This document shows positions 5,415 through 11,952 of a DNA stretch of 11,952 bases, piece by piece. Position 1 is the first letter of the stretch. Each line of letters opens with the position of its first letter. Under the pieces are notes generated by a model. The model was not told the DNA's origin. It searched no databases and saw nothing but the letters and a program-made list of their open reading frames with translations. Origin of the DNA: Planctomycetota bacterium (lineage in GTDB: Bacteria > Planctomycetota > Planctomycetia > Isosphaerales > Isosphaeraceae); the NCBI GenBank assembly GCA_021778575.1, contig JAJYCH010000062.1, positions 1 to 11,952 of the forward strand, read 5' to 3'. Both the position numbers and the translations under genes were made by a program.

Positions 5415-7147
5415 TGGAACCGGATCTCGCCGACCTCCTGGCGGCCTGGCTGGGGATCGAGACCGCGCCCGATCGTCGCGAGGCGCTCCTGGCCCGGCTC
5501 CGGCTCGACGAGGCGTTCCGGCGCTCGTTCGTGGCCGAGATCCGGATGCTGGGGATGCTCAAGACCGTGCAATCGCCCGAGTCGCGCTGGCTCCGGCTCG
5601 AAGATGAACTGGGCTGGAGTTCGACCGAGACCCCGACGCCCGAGCCGCTGGAAGAGCGGATCGTCCGGGGGCTCGATCATCCGGGGGCGTCGGCTCCGGT
5701 CGGATCGTCCCGTTCAATGTTCCGGCGCGGACTGGTTGCCGCAGCCTTTCTGGCCGCGGCCGGACTGGTCGCGATTCTCTGGCCGAGGCGATCGGACCCG
5801 GGTCCGCCAGCGTCCCAGGTCGCACGAACCCAGGCGTATCCCCGGGTCGATAGCTCGGTCGGCCTGGCGATGGTGGTCAAGCTTGACGGGGCATTCTGGG
5901 AATCGTCGGTGGATGAACCTCGGCCCAAGGAAGGGGATATCCTCGCCAACGGCCGGTTCCGGGTCGGCCCGGGTCGAGCGATCCTGTCGATGCTGACCGG
6001 GGTGGTCCTGGACATCGAGGGACCGGCGGATGTCGAACTGGTCTCCGAGAGCAAGGTTCTCTGTCATCAAGGGCGGATCAGGGCGCGGGTTCCCTCGGGC
6101 GCGGAGGGATTCATCGTCCTGGGGCCGAGCGCGGCGGTCGTCGATCTCGGGACCGAATTCGCCATGAACGTTGGCCTCGACGGCAAGACGCAAGGGCGGG
6201 TTTTTCTGGGTAAGCTCGAAGCGGCGGTCCTGAATTCGGTGGGAAGTCCCCGGCGGACCTACCTCCTGGATGCCGGCCGGGCCGGGTCGACCAAGGCCTT
6301 CGAGGTTGACCCGAAGGCCGGCAAGATCGAGGCCGTGCCGACGTCGGAGGATTTCGCCTCGGCCTCGGAACTGGTCGCTCCGCCGTTGGGGCTCGACCCG
6401 GCTTACCCGGCCGCGGTCCTGGCGTCGAACCCCTGGGGTTACTGGCGGTTCGAGTCGCTCGTCGACGGCTCGACCCCCAATGAGGTCGCCGGGCGACCCC
6501 CATTGAAAGTCGTCGGCCCGATCCGGCTGGTCGGCCGGGATGACGGTCCCGCCCCGGGCGTGAGCAACCGGTTGGCCGAGTTCCGGGCCACCACCGAGCC
6601 GCAGTTCATGACGCTCGAGGACGACTGGCAGCCGAATTCGAGCCCCGGCTACGCGATCGAGTTCTGGTGCCTCTCGCGGGCCATCACGCATGCCTCGCTG
6701 GCCGGTCTGGTCTCGCCGAGAGCGACTGATCACCATGTCTTCCTGATGGAATTGACGTCGAGGAACCGCCTGACGATTCATAAGCCTGCTTCGATCCGCC
6801 TGCTCCATCGCTGGCCGTCCGGCTGGGAGGGGGGCGATAACACCTATTCGAGTGAACCTTACGTTCCCTGTCGCTGGCATCACTTCGTGGGTCAAGTGGT
6901 CGGCGATCGGATCGAACTCTACAAGGATGGCGAGGTCTCGTCGCAAGCCTCGGCGACCCCTGACCGGGCCAACGTCCCCTGTCAGTTGATCCTCGGCCGG
7001 CTCACCGCGCTGCCTGGGGTCGGCCTGTCGGTCGACCGCCCCTTCGTCGGTCGGATGGACGAGGTTGCCCTCTACGACCGACCCCTGACGATCGACGAGA
7101 TTCGCAACCATTACCGCCACGGAATCGTCGCGAGCCCCGCGAAATAA
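5414..7147 (+). CDS. FecR-domain and LamG-domain membrane protein, putative anti-sigma regulator
   Basis: This 577-residue protein is probably the membrane partner of the preceding sigma factor. Residues 1-103 are a charged helical cytoplasmic part (DLADLLAAWLGIETAPDRREALLARLRLDEAFRR) that could bind the sigma factor. Residues 106-123 form one membrane helix (GLVAAAFLAAAGLVAILW) followed by Arg-Arg. The outer part starts with a FecR-like beta domain (~155-275), recognisable by ANGRFRVGPGRAILSMLTGV, IEGPADVEL and AAVVDLGTEFAMNV. A LamG/concanavalin-like fold (~400-570) follows, with GYAIEFWCLSR, WHHFVGQVVGDRIELYKDGE and FVGRMDEVALYDRPLTIDEIRNHY. FecR proteins relay outer signals to ECF sigma factors; LamG domains often bind glycans, so carbohydrate or cell-wall sensing is a reasonable guess. 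The ATG overlaps the sigma stop by one base. No clear terminator follows, so read-through into DUF1559 gene 2 is possible. Confidence 0.88.
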   Translation: MEPDLADLLAAWLGIETAPDRREALLARLRLDEAFRRSFVAEIRMLGMLKTVQSPESRWLRLEDELGWSSTETPTPEPLEERIVRGLDHPGASAPVGSSRSMFRRGLVAAAFLAAAGLVAILWPRRSDPGPPASQVARTQAYPRVDSSVGLAMVVKLDGAFWESSVDEPRPKEGDILANGRFRVGPGRAILSMLTGVVLDIEGPADVELVSESKVLCHQGRIRARVPSGAEGFIVLGPSAAVVDLGTEFAMNVGLDGKTQGRVFLGKLEAAVLNSVGSPRRTYLLDAGRAGSTKAFEVDPKAGKIEAVPTSEDFASASELVAPPLGLDPAYPAAVLASNPWGYWRFESLVDGSTPNEVAGRPPLKVVGPIRLVGRDDGPAPGVSNRLAEFRATTEPQFMTLEDDWQPNSSPGYAIEFWCLSRAITHASLAGLVSPRATDHHVFLMELTSRNRLTIHKPASIRLLHRWPSGWEGGDNTYSSEPYVPCRWHHFVGQVVGDRIELYKDGEVSSQASATPDRANVPCQLILGRLTALPGVGLSVDRPFVGRMDEVALYDRPLTIDEIRNHYRHGIVASPAK

Positions 7148-7234
7148 GGCGAAGGCGTGGTCGGATGGGGGATTCTCGATACCAGGCCCCGGATTTGCTT
7201 GGATTTTCAAAGATTCGAAGGTTGGCCGAATTTT

Positions 7235-7262
7235 TTGTGAGAATTTCCGGCATCCGGCAAAT
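7235..7262 (+). promoter_or_regulatory. shared bipartite motif, copy 2, upstream of DUF1559 gene 2
   Basis: TTGTGAGA (7235-7242), 10 nt, then TCCGGCAAAT (7253-7262), identical at all 18 fixed bases and in spacing to 4781-4808 upstream of the sigma gene. A second TCCGGC sits at 7246-7251, here with a 7-nt period. It lies 252 nt before ATG 7515. I could not find a matching copy before DUF1559 gene 1 or the YTV gene. Confidence 0.6.
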
Positions 7263-7407
7263 AGTTAGGTGAAAGTGCGCTGCCAGCGACTGAGTCAGTC
7301 GCCGGTCCCTTCGTCTGCTTGAATGGAAATGATCTCGTTCCCGTTTTCAGGATTTCGTCCGGCCAGGACGGAATCTCAGCGTTCGCACGCCTGTTGTTCG
7401 GGTTGCG

Positions 7408-7437
7408 AGACGGCCCCGCCGCGCCGGTGGGCCGTCT
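7408..7437 (+). promoter_or_regulatory. hairpin in the leader of DUF1559 gene 2
   Basis: AGACGGCCC (7408-7416) and GGGCCGTCT (7429-7437) are perfect complements around a 12-nt loop. No T-run follows, so a simple terminator is unlikely. It ends 77 nt before the start codon and could affect leader stability or attenuate read-through from the FecR/LamG gene. Confidence 0.4.
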
Positions 7438-7514
7438 GACCAGGTGTGTGACGCCTCGCCTCTTCCGTCACTGCGCAAGGGCTCTTGAAAGGGCCGGAAA
7501 GAAAGAGGATTTCT

Positions 7515-8588
7515 ATGCGTCGACGCGGCTTCACATTGATCGAATTGCTGGTTGTCATCGCTATTATCGCGGTCTTGATCGCCTTGTTGCTTCCGGCCGT
7601 GCAGGCGGCTCGCGAGGCGGCCCGTCGGACTCAGTGCGTCAACAACCTGAAGCAGATTGGCCTGGCGGTGATGAACTATGAGAGTTCCGTGGGGGCCTTG
7701 CCCTGGGGAGAGTCACCGCACAACATCGGATCGAACAACGTCCCTTCGAGCCTTTGTCTGATGTTGCCCTATATCGAGCAGCAGAACCTCTACAACGCGT
7801 GTAACTTCTTTCACAACGGTCCGTCCTTCTGGGCTGGCATCGACTCGTCCAACCGGACGGTCCAGCTCACCAAGATTAATGCCTTCCTTTGCCCGTCCGA
7901 CACCAGCCGGGTCGACATGTCGTCGCGGTTCGGCGGCCTGTCGCCGGGCAACACCAACTACCAGAGCAACGCCGGGGCCGATGCCTACTCGTTCCTGACC
8001 GGGACGGCCGCCTATGGAGCCAACGGGTCGACGAACCAGTTCAGCGGGCCGTTCGCCTCCAGCGGGCTCGTCATCAAGCTGGCCAACATCATCGACGGCA
8101 CCTCGAACACGGTCTCGTTCAGCGAGGTCGTCACCGGCGTGGGAGCCTATTCAGGCGGATTCGACAATCTCAAGCCGTCGTCCTCGTTCGTGCGGATCTC
8201 GACCCCCGCATCGGGCGCCACCGCCGGCAACGCCAGTCCCCAACTCGACTACACCGCCTGCAATACCAGCGGCGGGATCACGCCGACGAACGTCGTCCCG
8301 GCCGGGGCCGGAGACTTCCCGCTGGGCGCGGCCTGGTGGTGGGGCCGGTCGGGCCAGACGCGGTACAACCACGTCATGCCGCCGAATTCGTTCATGTGCG
8401 ACTTCGGCGGCGGCAACTCCGACAGCGACGATGACGCCATCACCGCCACCAGTCGACATCCCGGCGGTGTCAATGTCGTCATGGTCGACGGCTCGGTTCA
8501 CTTTGTCAAAAGTACCATCAGCATGCCCACCTGGTGGGCCCTGAGCACCATGGCCGGTGGCGAAATCATCTCGTCCGACTCCTACTGA
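7515..8588 (+). CDS. DUF1559 pseudopilin-like protein 2 (intact)
   Basis: This 357-residue protein is an intact member of the DUF1559 family, greatly expanded in planctomycetes. It begins with the type IV prepilin signature MRRRGFTLIE (cleavage Gly5|Phe6, Glu at +5) and a 20-residue hydrophobic helix, followed by [21 protein letters not shown]. The middle has NAFLCPSDTSR, NAGADAYSF and IDGTSNTVSFSEVVTGVGAYSG. The C-terminus has the H-x9-DG motif (HPGGVNVVMVDGSVHF) and ends EIISSDSY. It is probably processed by a prepilin peptidase and exposed outside the inner membrane; the molecular role is not established. ATG 7515 is preferred over an upstream TTG at 7485 because AAAGAGGA (7502-7509) stands 5 nt before it and the leader is then minimal. 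It is a close paralogue of the broken copy at 3582-4637, including a conserved [18 protein letters not shown] segment. A strong terminator follows. Confidence 0.92.
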   Translation: MRRRGFTLIELLVVIAIIAVLIALLLPAVQAAREAARRTQCVNNLKQIGLAVMNYESSVGALPWGESPHNIGSNNVPSSLCLMLPYIEQQNLYNACNFFHNGPSFWAGIDSSNRTVQLTKINAFLCPSDTSRVDMSSRFGGLSPGNTNYQSNAGADAYSFLTGTAAYGANGSTNQFSGPFASSGLVIKLANIIDGTSNTVSFSEVVTGVGAYSGGFDNLKPSSSFVRISTPASGATAGNASPQLDYTACNTSGGITPTNVVPAGAGDFPLGAAWWWGRSGQTRYNHVMPPNSFMCDFGGGNSDSDDDAITATSRHPGGVNVVMVDGSVHFVKSTISMPTWWALSTMAGGEIISSDSY

Positions 8589-8634
8589 GCCCGAGCCGCC
8601 ACTCGCCCAGACCCGATCGCCAACCTCTCATTCA

Positions 8635-8678
8635 CCGCCCGAGCGGCACACCCTTCGTGCCCACTCGGGCGGTTTTTT
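8635..8678 (+). terminator. rho-independent terminator after DUF1559 gene 2
   Basis: CCGCCCGAG (8635-8643) pairs perfectly with CTCGGGCGG (8664-8672), with an inner GGCAC/GTGCC stem (8645-8649, 8657-8661), and is followed directly by six T (8673-8678). It is the clearest terminator in the window and ends the sigma/DUF1559 module. Confidence 0.9.
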
Positions 8679-8859
8679 CGCGACATTGACTCGAACTTAA
8701 TAAGGCCGAATCGGCGACTGAACTGAGCTGTCGAGCCGGATGACTACTTATCGCTGAGTTCAACAAATTTTTCCCATTTTATTGTGTTTCCGAAACCTCG
8801 CCAGGTGATCCAGGACACAAGAATTTTTCAAAGCCTGTAGTCGTTGCAATCAATGAAAT

Positions 8860-8888
8860 TTGCCCAATCTATTTTTTCTTCTTAGACT
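8860..8888 (+). promoter_or_regulatory. candidate promoter for the YTV-repeat gene
   Basis: TTGCCC (8860-8865) and TAGACT (8883-8888) are 17 nt apart within an AT-rich tract (ATTTTTTCTTCT between them). Each box matches the consensus at 4 of 6 positions. The leader to ATG 8991 would be about 95 nt. Weak evidence by geometry and composition only. Confidence 0.3.
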
Positions 8889-8990
8889 CTGTGGTAGAAC
8901 AATTTTACCTCCCGCTCGATCAGGAGACACACAACAGGGTCATACGAGTCGGGGCGTGGCGTGACGGAATTCCGGGAGATTTTTGACGTG

Positions 8991-10238
8991 ATGAACTTGC
9001 TGACGAAGAATCGGTTGACCTGGAGCCTGGCCTTAGGACTGGGCTTCGGTCTGACGGCTGAGAGTCAGGCGGCGGGCCACAAGAAGTGTGGGCACCTCAC
9101 CCGGGTCGCAGCCTGTGGTGGATGCGGCACGGCGGCTCCGGCAACTTGCGAGGTTGGCGCGGCCTTTGTCCCGCAAGAAGTCACGACCTACAAGACGGTC
9201 ACCGAGACCGTCATCGACCGCGTTCCCACCACCCAGTATCAGACCCGTTGCCGGACCGAGTACAAGACCGAGCAATACCCGGTGTCGAAGACGGTCGCCG
9301 AGCAGGTTCCTACCACCCAGATGCAGACCCGATCGAAGGTTGCGTACAAGACCGAGCAGTACCCGGTGACAAAGACGGTCGCCGAGCAGGTTCCCACCAC
9401 GCAGATGCAGACCCGATCGAAGGTCGAGTACAAGACCGAGCAGTACACCGTGAACAAGCCGGTCAACGAGACGGTTCAGGTCTCTCGGACCACGATCGTG
9501 ATGAAGCCGGTCACGACCACGACCATGGTCAACCAGCCCTACACCGTCACGACCCCGGTGACGACGACGAAGCAAGTGACCGAGTGGGTGGATGTGCCCG
9601 TCGCCAGCGGCCAGGCCACGGCCAGCGGACAGAGCGGCGCCGTCACTCCCAGCCCGCAGGCCGCCACCAAGAAAGCGGTCGTCAAGGACGTGACCGAGAC
9701 CCACAACGTCACCAGCACCGCCTACAAGCAGGTTCCCGTTCAGTCGACCACCTACGTCCCCGAGCAGAAGACCGAGATGGTCGCCTCGACCGTCTTGAAG
9801 TGGGTTCCCGAGACGATGTCCCGCCAGGTCCCGTACACGGTGACCGAACAGGTTCCCGTCACCGTGATGACCACACAGTTCAAGACGGTGACCGAGACGG
9901 CCAGCCGTCAGGTCGGTTACACGGTGACCGAACAGGTTCCCGTCACCGTGATGACCACGCAGTACAAGACAGTGACCTCGACGGCCAGCCGCCAGGTTCC
10001 CTACACGGTGACCGAACAGGTTCCCGTCACCGTGATGACCACGCAATGCAAGACGGTGACCGAGATGGCGACCCGTCAGGTTCCGTACACGGTCTCCGAG
10101 CAGGTCCCCGTCACCGTCTACACCTGCGTCCCCCGCCAGGTGACGAAGACGGTTCCGGTCAAGACCACGGTGATGGTCCCGGCTGTCACCGCCCCGGCCG
10201 CCGTCGCCCCCTCGGGCCAGGCGACCCCGCAGAGCTAA
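8991..10238 (+). CDS. secreted YTV-repeat protein, probable cell-wall/surface component
   Basis: This 415-residue protein is extremely rich in Thr and Val. It has a signal peptide (NRLTWSLALGLGFGLTAESQAA, cleavage near residue 28) and a short Cys-rich segment (C33, C42, C45, C53). Block A (residues ~78-160) has three 28-residue units starting VPTTQ and containing YKTEQYPV. A linker rich in Ser/Gly/Ala/Gln covers ~203-228. Block B (residues 279 to ~378) has four 28-residue units of the form QVPYTVTEQVPVTVMTTQ then YKTVTETAS. The YTV motif is characteristic of planctomycete proteins linked to the cell wall; alternating Val/Thr suggests extended beta strands. ATG 8991 (or GTG 8988) is chosen because the signal peptide starts there; GGGAG at 8974-8978 precedes it. 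An in-frame GTG at 8961 would add 10 residues. A structural, adhesive or cross-linking role is inferred. Confidence 0.82.
   Translation: MNLLTKNRLTWSLALGLGFGLTAESQAAGHKKCGHLTRVAACGGCGTAAPATCEVGAAFVPQEVTTYKTVTETVIDRVPTTQYQTRCRTEYKTEQYPVSKTVAEQVPTTQMQTRSKVAYKTEQYPVTKTVAEQVPTTQMQTRSKVEYKTEQYTVNKPVNETVQVSRTTIVMKPVTTTTMVNQPYTVTTPVTTTKQVTEWVDVPVASGQATASGQSGAVTPSPQAATKKAVVKDVTETHNVTSTAYKQVPVQSTTYVPEQKTEMVASTVLKWVPETMSRQVPYTVTEQVPVTVMTTQFKTVTETASRQVGYTVTEQVPVTVMTTQYKTVTSTASRQVPYTVTEQVPVTVMTTQCKTVTEMATRQVPYTVSEQVPVTVYTCVPRQVTKTVPVKTTVMVPAVTAPAAVAPSGQATPQS
9222..9473 (+). repeat. 84-nt tandem repeat block A in the YTV gene (three units)
   Basis: Units begin at 9222, 9306 and 9390, each with GTTCC and TACAAGACCGAGCA at fixed positions. 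Units 2 and 3 share most bases, including ATGCAGACCCGATCGAAGGT, so the duplication is recent or maintained by conversion. The 3' end of unit 3 diverges. Confidence 0.85.
9825..10140 (+). repeat. 84-nt tandem repeat block B in the YTV gene (four units, last partial)
   Basis: Units begin at 9825, 9909, 9993 and 10077. GAACAGGTTCCCGTCACCGT is identical in the first three at 84-nt intervals; the fourth is diverged and shorter. The period equals that of block A although the unit sequence differs. Confidence 0.85.
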
Positions 10239-10410
10239 AACGAAGCCAACGAGGCCCGTTCGAGATCGGAATCGCTCTCCATCCAGCAAAGCCCCGGGCC
10301 AGCGCCTGGGGCTTTCGCGTGTCTTCCAAAACGAAGCCAATCGGCCGATCGGTCGCCCGTTGCTGTGTGGTGCCGGTCGACAATCGCACCTCTGCCAAAA
10401 CGAACCCAAT
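10237..10410 (+). repeat. dispersed short repeat AAAACGAAGCCAAT, three copies
   Basis: Near-identical copies occur at 10237-10249 (overlapping the YTV stop codon), 10328-10341 and 10397-10410 (AAAACGAACCCAAT), with a decayed AACGAAGCTC at 10428-10437. Spacing is irregular (91 and 69 nt), so this is not a CRISPR array. A perfect palindrome GCTCGATCGAGC (10435-10446) lies at the end of the region. Confidence 0.6.
10288..10315. terminator. hairpin terminator between convergent genes
   Basis: AAAGCCCCGGGC (10288-10299) pairs with GCCTGGGGCTTT (10304-10315) over 12 bp with one G-T wobble and a 4-nt loop. Each arm carries three A or T at the outer end, so it could stop the YTV transcript and, from the other side, the arsenic operon. 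Confidence 0.75.
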
Positions 10411-10487
10411 TCGTCGCCCTCCCCTCGGAACGAAGCTCGATCGAGCAAGCTCTCCGGGGGATCATATTCACGGGCTGAGCCCGGCGA

Positions 10488-11513
10488 TTAACCGGGTTTT
10501 CGGGCCGAGATCCGCTGTTTCGCCCGCAAGAGGCTCGCGAGCATCAGCCGCCCCATGTCGTCGCGACGCTCGGCGTACTTGGCGGCTTCGTAGGGGCTCT
10601 CGTCGAAGATCTTCGGGTCGAGGTACGGCATCGAGATCCGGATCGCCGCCCCTTTCACGACCGGGCACCCCTCGTCGGCCTCGCCGCAGACCATCAAGGC
10701 GGCGAACCCCTGATGGGGGTTGACCGGGTTGAAGTAGGTCTTCGAGAACTCGGTTGCCTCGAACGACGGCTCGCCTGGCGTTCCCCAGCGGACCCGGTAG
10801 ATCGGGTTGGCGGTCGATGGCTCTCCCCGAGGGGCCTGCTCGCCGGTCGGCTCGACCTCGACGCCGATCTCCCGGAGCGCCGTGATCGTTCGCGGATTGA
10901 ACGCCGACGGGGCGGTTCCTCCGCTGTGGAATCGGATCTCGGGCATTCCATAATAAGCCGCGGCGATGTTCCCCAACGTCGAGCCGAGAATGCTCCGTCG
11001 CGAGTTCCCGGTGCAGATCACCGTCACCGGGAGCGGCTTGCCCGGCTGATAATTGTCGACGATCCAGTCGCTCAAGGTCTCGCCGGCCGCGCGATGAACC
11101 TCGTCAATCCGGTCGAACGAGGTGGTCAGGAAGTCGGCATGAGCAACGATGGCCGGCAAGAGCCGACGGCGTGACTCGGGGAGATCCGCCTCGACCACGT
11201 TCTGGATTTCGGAGGGGTCGAGCCGCTCATCGGTTCCGGCGAGCTTCGCGAACGTGTTCGGGTCGATCAAGCCTTTGACTCCGGCGGGTTTGAGGATGCC
11301 GTCCTTGCCCAGGGCCCTGGCCAGGGAACCCTTGGTGGTGATGTCGTTCCGAGGGTCGGCCGCGTCGAGGGTTCCGTGGCGCTGGATGAGCCAGAGCGCC
11401 CGGGTGAACGGGCCGGCGTCGCGCGGTTCCGGCGGTGTGGCGGCGATCGATGCGAGAGTCAAGGCGGCGCAGGTCGCAAGCTGGCGAAGGTTCATGGACG
11501 AGTGGATTCTCAT
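10488..11513 (-). CDS. exported arsenate reductase-like protein (low-molecular-weight phosphatase fold)
   Basis: This 341-residue protein combines an N-terminal signal-like segment ([19 protein letters not shown], residues 7-25), a ~130-residue unassigned domain (30-160) and a low-molecular-weight phosphatase fold (~162-335). The P-loop is [10 protein letters not shown] with C167-x5-R173-S174. The two further cysteines of thioredoxin-coupled arsenate reductases are present at the right spacing: C276 and C283 in [14 protein letters not shown], 7 apart as in the Staphylococcus ArsC pair C82/C89. The end ([21 protein letters not shown]) also fits. Reduction of arsenate to arsenite is therefore likely. 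The start ATG 11513 overlaps the stop of the arsenite pump gene (ATGA), which supports coupling; ATG 11495 is an alternative that would still keep the signal peptide. Classical ArsC is cytoplasmic and ~130 residues, so export and length are unusual. A tyrosine phosphatase is the alternative. Confidence 0.8.
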   Translation of the reverse strand: MRIHSSMNLRQLATCAALTLASIAATPPEPRDAGPFTRALWLIQRHGTLDAADPRNDITTKGSLARALGKDGILKPAGVKGLIDPNTFAKLAGTDERLDPSEIQNVVEADLPESRRRLLPAIVAHADFLTTSFDRIDEVHRAAGETLSDWIVDNYQPGKPLPVTVICTGNSRRSILGSTLGNIAAAYYGMPEIRFHSGGTAPSAFNPRTITALREIGVEVEPTGEQAPRGEPSTANPIYRVRWGTPGEPSFEATEFSKTYFNPVNPHQGFAALMVCGEADEGCPVVKGAAIRISMPYLDPKIFDESPYEAAKYAERRDDMGRLMLASLLRAKQRISARKPG

Positions 11514-11952
11514 GGGTTTGACACGACGAAAAAGCGACGCTGAAAAAAGAAGGCGACGTTCACCAGGCCGATCATCACGGGGACCTCGACCAGTGGTCCG
11601 ATGACCGCCGCGAACGCTTCGCCCGAGTTGATCCCGAACACGGCGACCGCCACGGCGATGGCCAGCTCGAAGTTGTTGCTCGCGGCCGTGAAGGCCAGCG
11701 TCGTCGTCTTCGAGTAGTCCGCCCCCAGCGCCCGGCCCATCGCGAACGAGACCAAAAACATCACCACGAAATAGATCAAGAGCGGGATCGCGATCCGGAC
11801 CACGTCGAACGGCTGAGCCACGATGTTCCGCCCCTGGATCGAGAACATGATCACAATCGTGAACAAGAGCGCAACCAGCGTCAGCGGGCTGATCGCCGGG
11901 ATGAACCGCTGCTCGTACCAGTCGCGCCCTCGGGCCTTGACCAGTGCCAGCC
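11510..11952 (-). CDS. acr3: ACR3-family arsenite efflux transporter, C-terminal part (cut by window edge)
   Basis: The visible 146 residues are the C-terminal portion of an arsenite/H+ antiporter of the ACR3 (bile acid/arsenite) family, which pumps arsenite out across the inner membrane. The family's late segments are easy to read: [32 protein letters not shown], then a helix [20 protein letters not shown]. These are followed by the highly conserved [20 protein letters not shown] and [37 protein letters not shown]. The substrate-binding Cys of the earlier helices lies outside the window. The frame is open to the window end, so the start is not seen. The stop TGA overlaps the ATG of the arsenate reductase-like gene by 4 nt, marking an arsenic-resistance operon read on the minus strand. 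A regulator such as ArsR would be expected upstream, beyond the window. Confidence 0.92.
   Translation of the reverse strand, partial: LALVKARGRDWYEQRFIPAISPLTLVALLFTIVIMFSIQGRNIVAQPFDVVRIAIPLLIYFVVMFLVSFAMGRALGADYSKTTTLAFTAASNNFELAIAVAVAVFGINSGEAFAAVIGPLVEVPVMIGLVNVAFFFQRRFFVVSNP

Larger units (their letters stand above)
7148..7514. other. long leader region before DUF1559 gene 2
   Basis: This 367-nt stretch holds no convincing gene; an open frame from 7319 runs into DUF1559 gene 2 in another frame. It contains copy 2 of the shared motif (7235-7262), a perfect dyad GCGACTGA-G-TCAGTCGC (7286-7302), and a 9-bp stem AGACGGCCC/GGGCCGTCT with a 12-nt GC-rich loop (7408-7437). If transcription starts near the motif, the leader is about 240 nt long and includes both structures. 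Confidence 0.55.
8589..8990. other. intergenic region between DUF1559 gene 2 and the YTV gene
   Basis: About 400 nt with no gene. The first part holds the terminator of DUF1559 gene 2. From 8680 to 8930 the DNA is markedly AT-richer than anything else in the window (several T- and A-runs), as expected of a promoter region for a strongly expressed surface protein. A candidate promoter is at 8860-8888. Confidence 0.6.

Noticed and set aside
5714..7210. 498-codon minus-strand frame opposite the FecR/LamG gene
   Set aside because: Arg/Asp/Pro-rich composition, no motifs, opposite a gene with recognisable domains.
9222..10140. Regular repeats considered as a CRISPR array
   Set aside because: 84-nt units with no distinct spacers, in frame inside a protein-coding gene.
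9033..10723. Long frames in other registers across the YTV gene (minus 9033-10448, plus 9086-10723)
   Set aside because: They are the repeat read in wrong frames (runs of HRDD, GDGNLFGHRV). The Thr/Val-rich frame has a signal peptide and known family motifs.
11149..11604. 151-codon plus-strand frame across the arsenic gene junction
   Set aside because: Arg/Ser-rich product opposite two well-supported minus-strand genes.

Overview
The window looks like chromosomal DNA of a high-GC member of the Planctomycetota, most likely of the Isosphaeraceae/Gemmata side of the phylum. This rests on gene families that cluster there: two DUF1559 pseudopilin-like proteins, an ECF sigma factor overlapping a FecR/LamG-domain gene, and a YTV-repeat surface protein. 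The genus is inference.

Layout: (i) 1-881, a two-gene unit made of the end of an unrecognised gene followed 3 nt later by a PIN-domain (VapC-like) nuclease. (ii) 970-1314, an unrecognised 114-residue protein. (iii) 1455-3200, a family 39 (ArnT/PMT-like) membrane glycosyltransferase whose middle carries an in-frame insert made of a heptanucleotide tandem repeat and a 73-bp nested palindrome. (iv) 3582-8588, a four-gene envelope/regulatory module: DUF1559 gene 1 (broken by one in-frame TAG), ECF sigma factor, FecR-LamG putative anti-sigma/sensor, and DUF1559 gene 2 (intact). (v) 8991-10238, a secreted Thr/Val-rich protein with two blocks of 84-nt repeats. (vi) 10239-10487, a convergent intergenic stretch with a hairpin terminator and a short dispersed repeat. 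(vii) 10488-11952 on the minus strand, the C-terminal part of an ACR3 arsenite efflux pump overlapping by 4 nt a signal-peptide-bearing arsenate reductase-like protein.

How the parts may work together: the sigma and FecR/LamG genes overlap by one base, so they are probably a translationally coupled sigma/anti-sigma pair. The same bipartite 28-bp motif, TTGTGAGA-N10-TCCGGCAAAT, lies upstream of the sigma gene and upstream of DUF1559 gene 2. This suggests that the module regulates itself together with one of its two pseudopilin-like proteins. The motif is the most interesting non-coding signal here. The arsenic pair is a separate operon.

I saw no tRNA, rRNA, CRISPR array, transposase or prophage gene. 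Several long open frames opposite real genes are artefacts of high GC and are listed as rejected.
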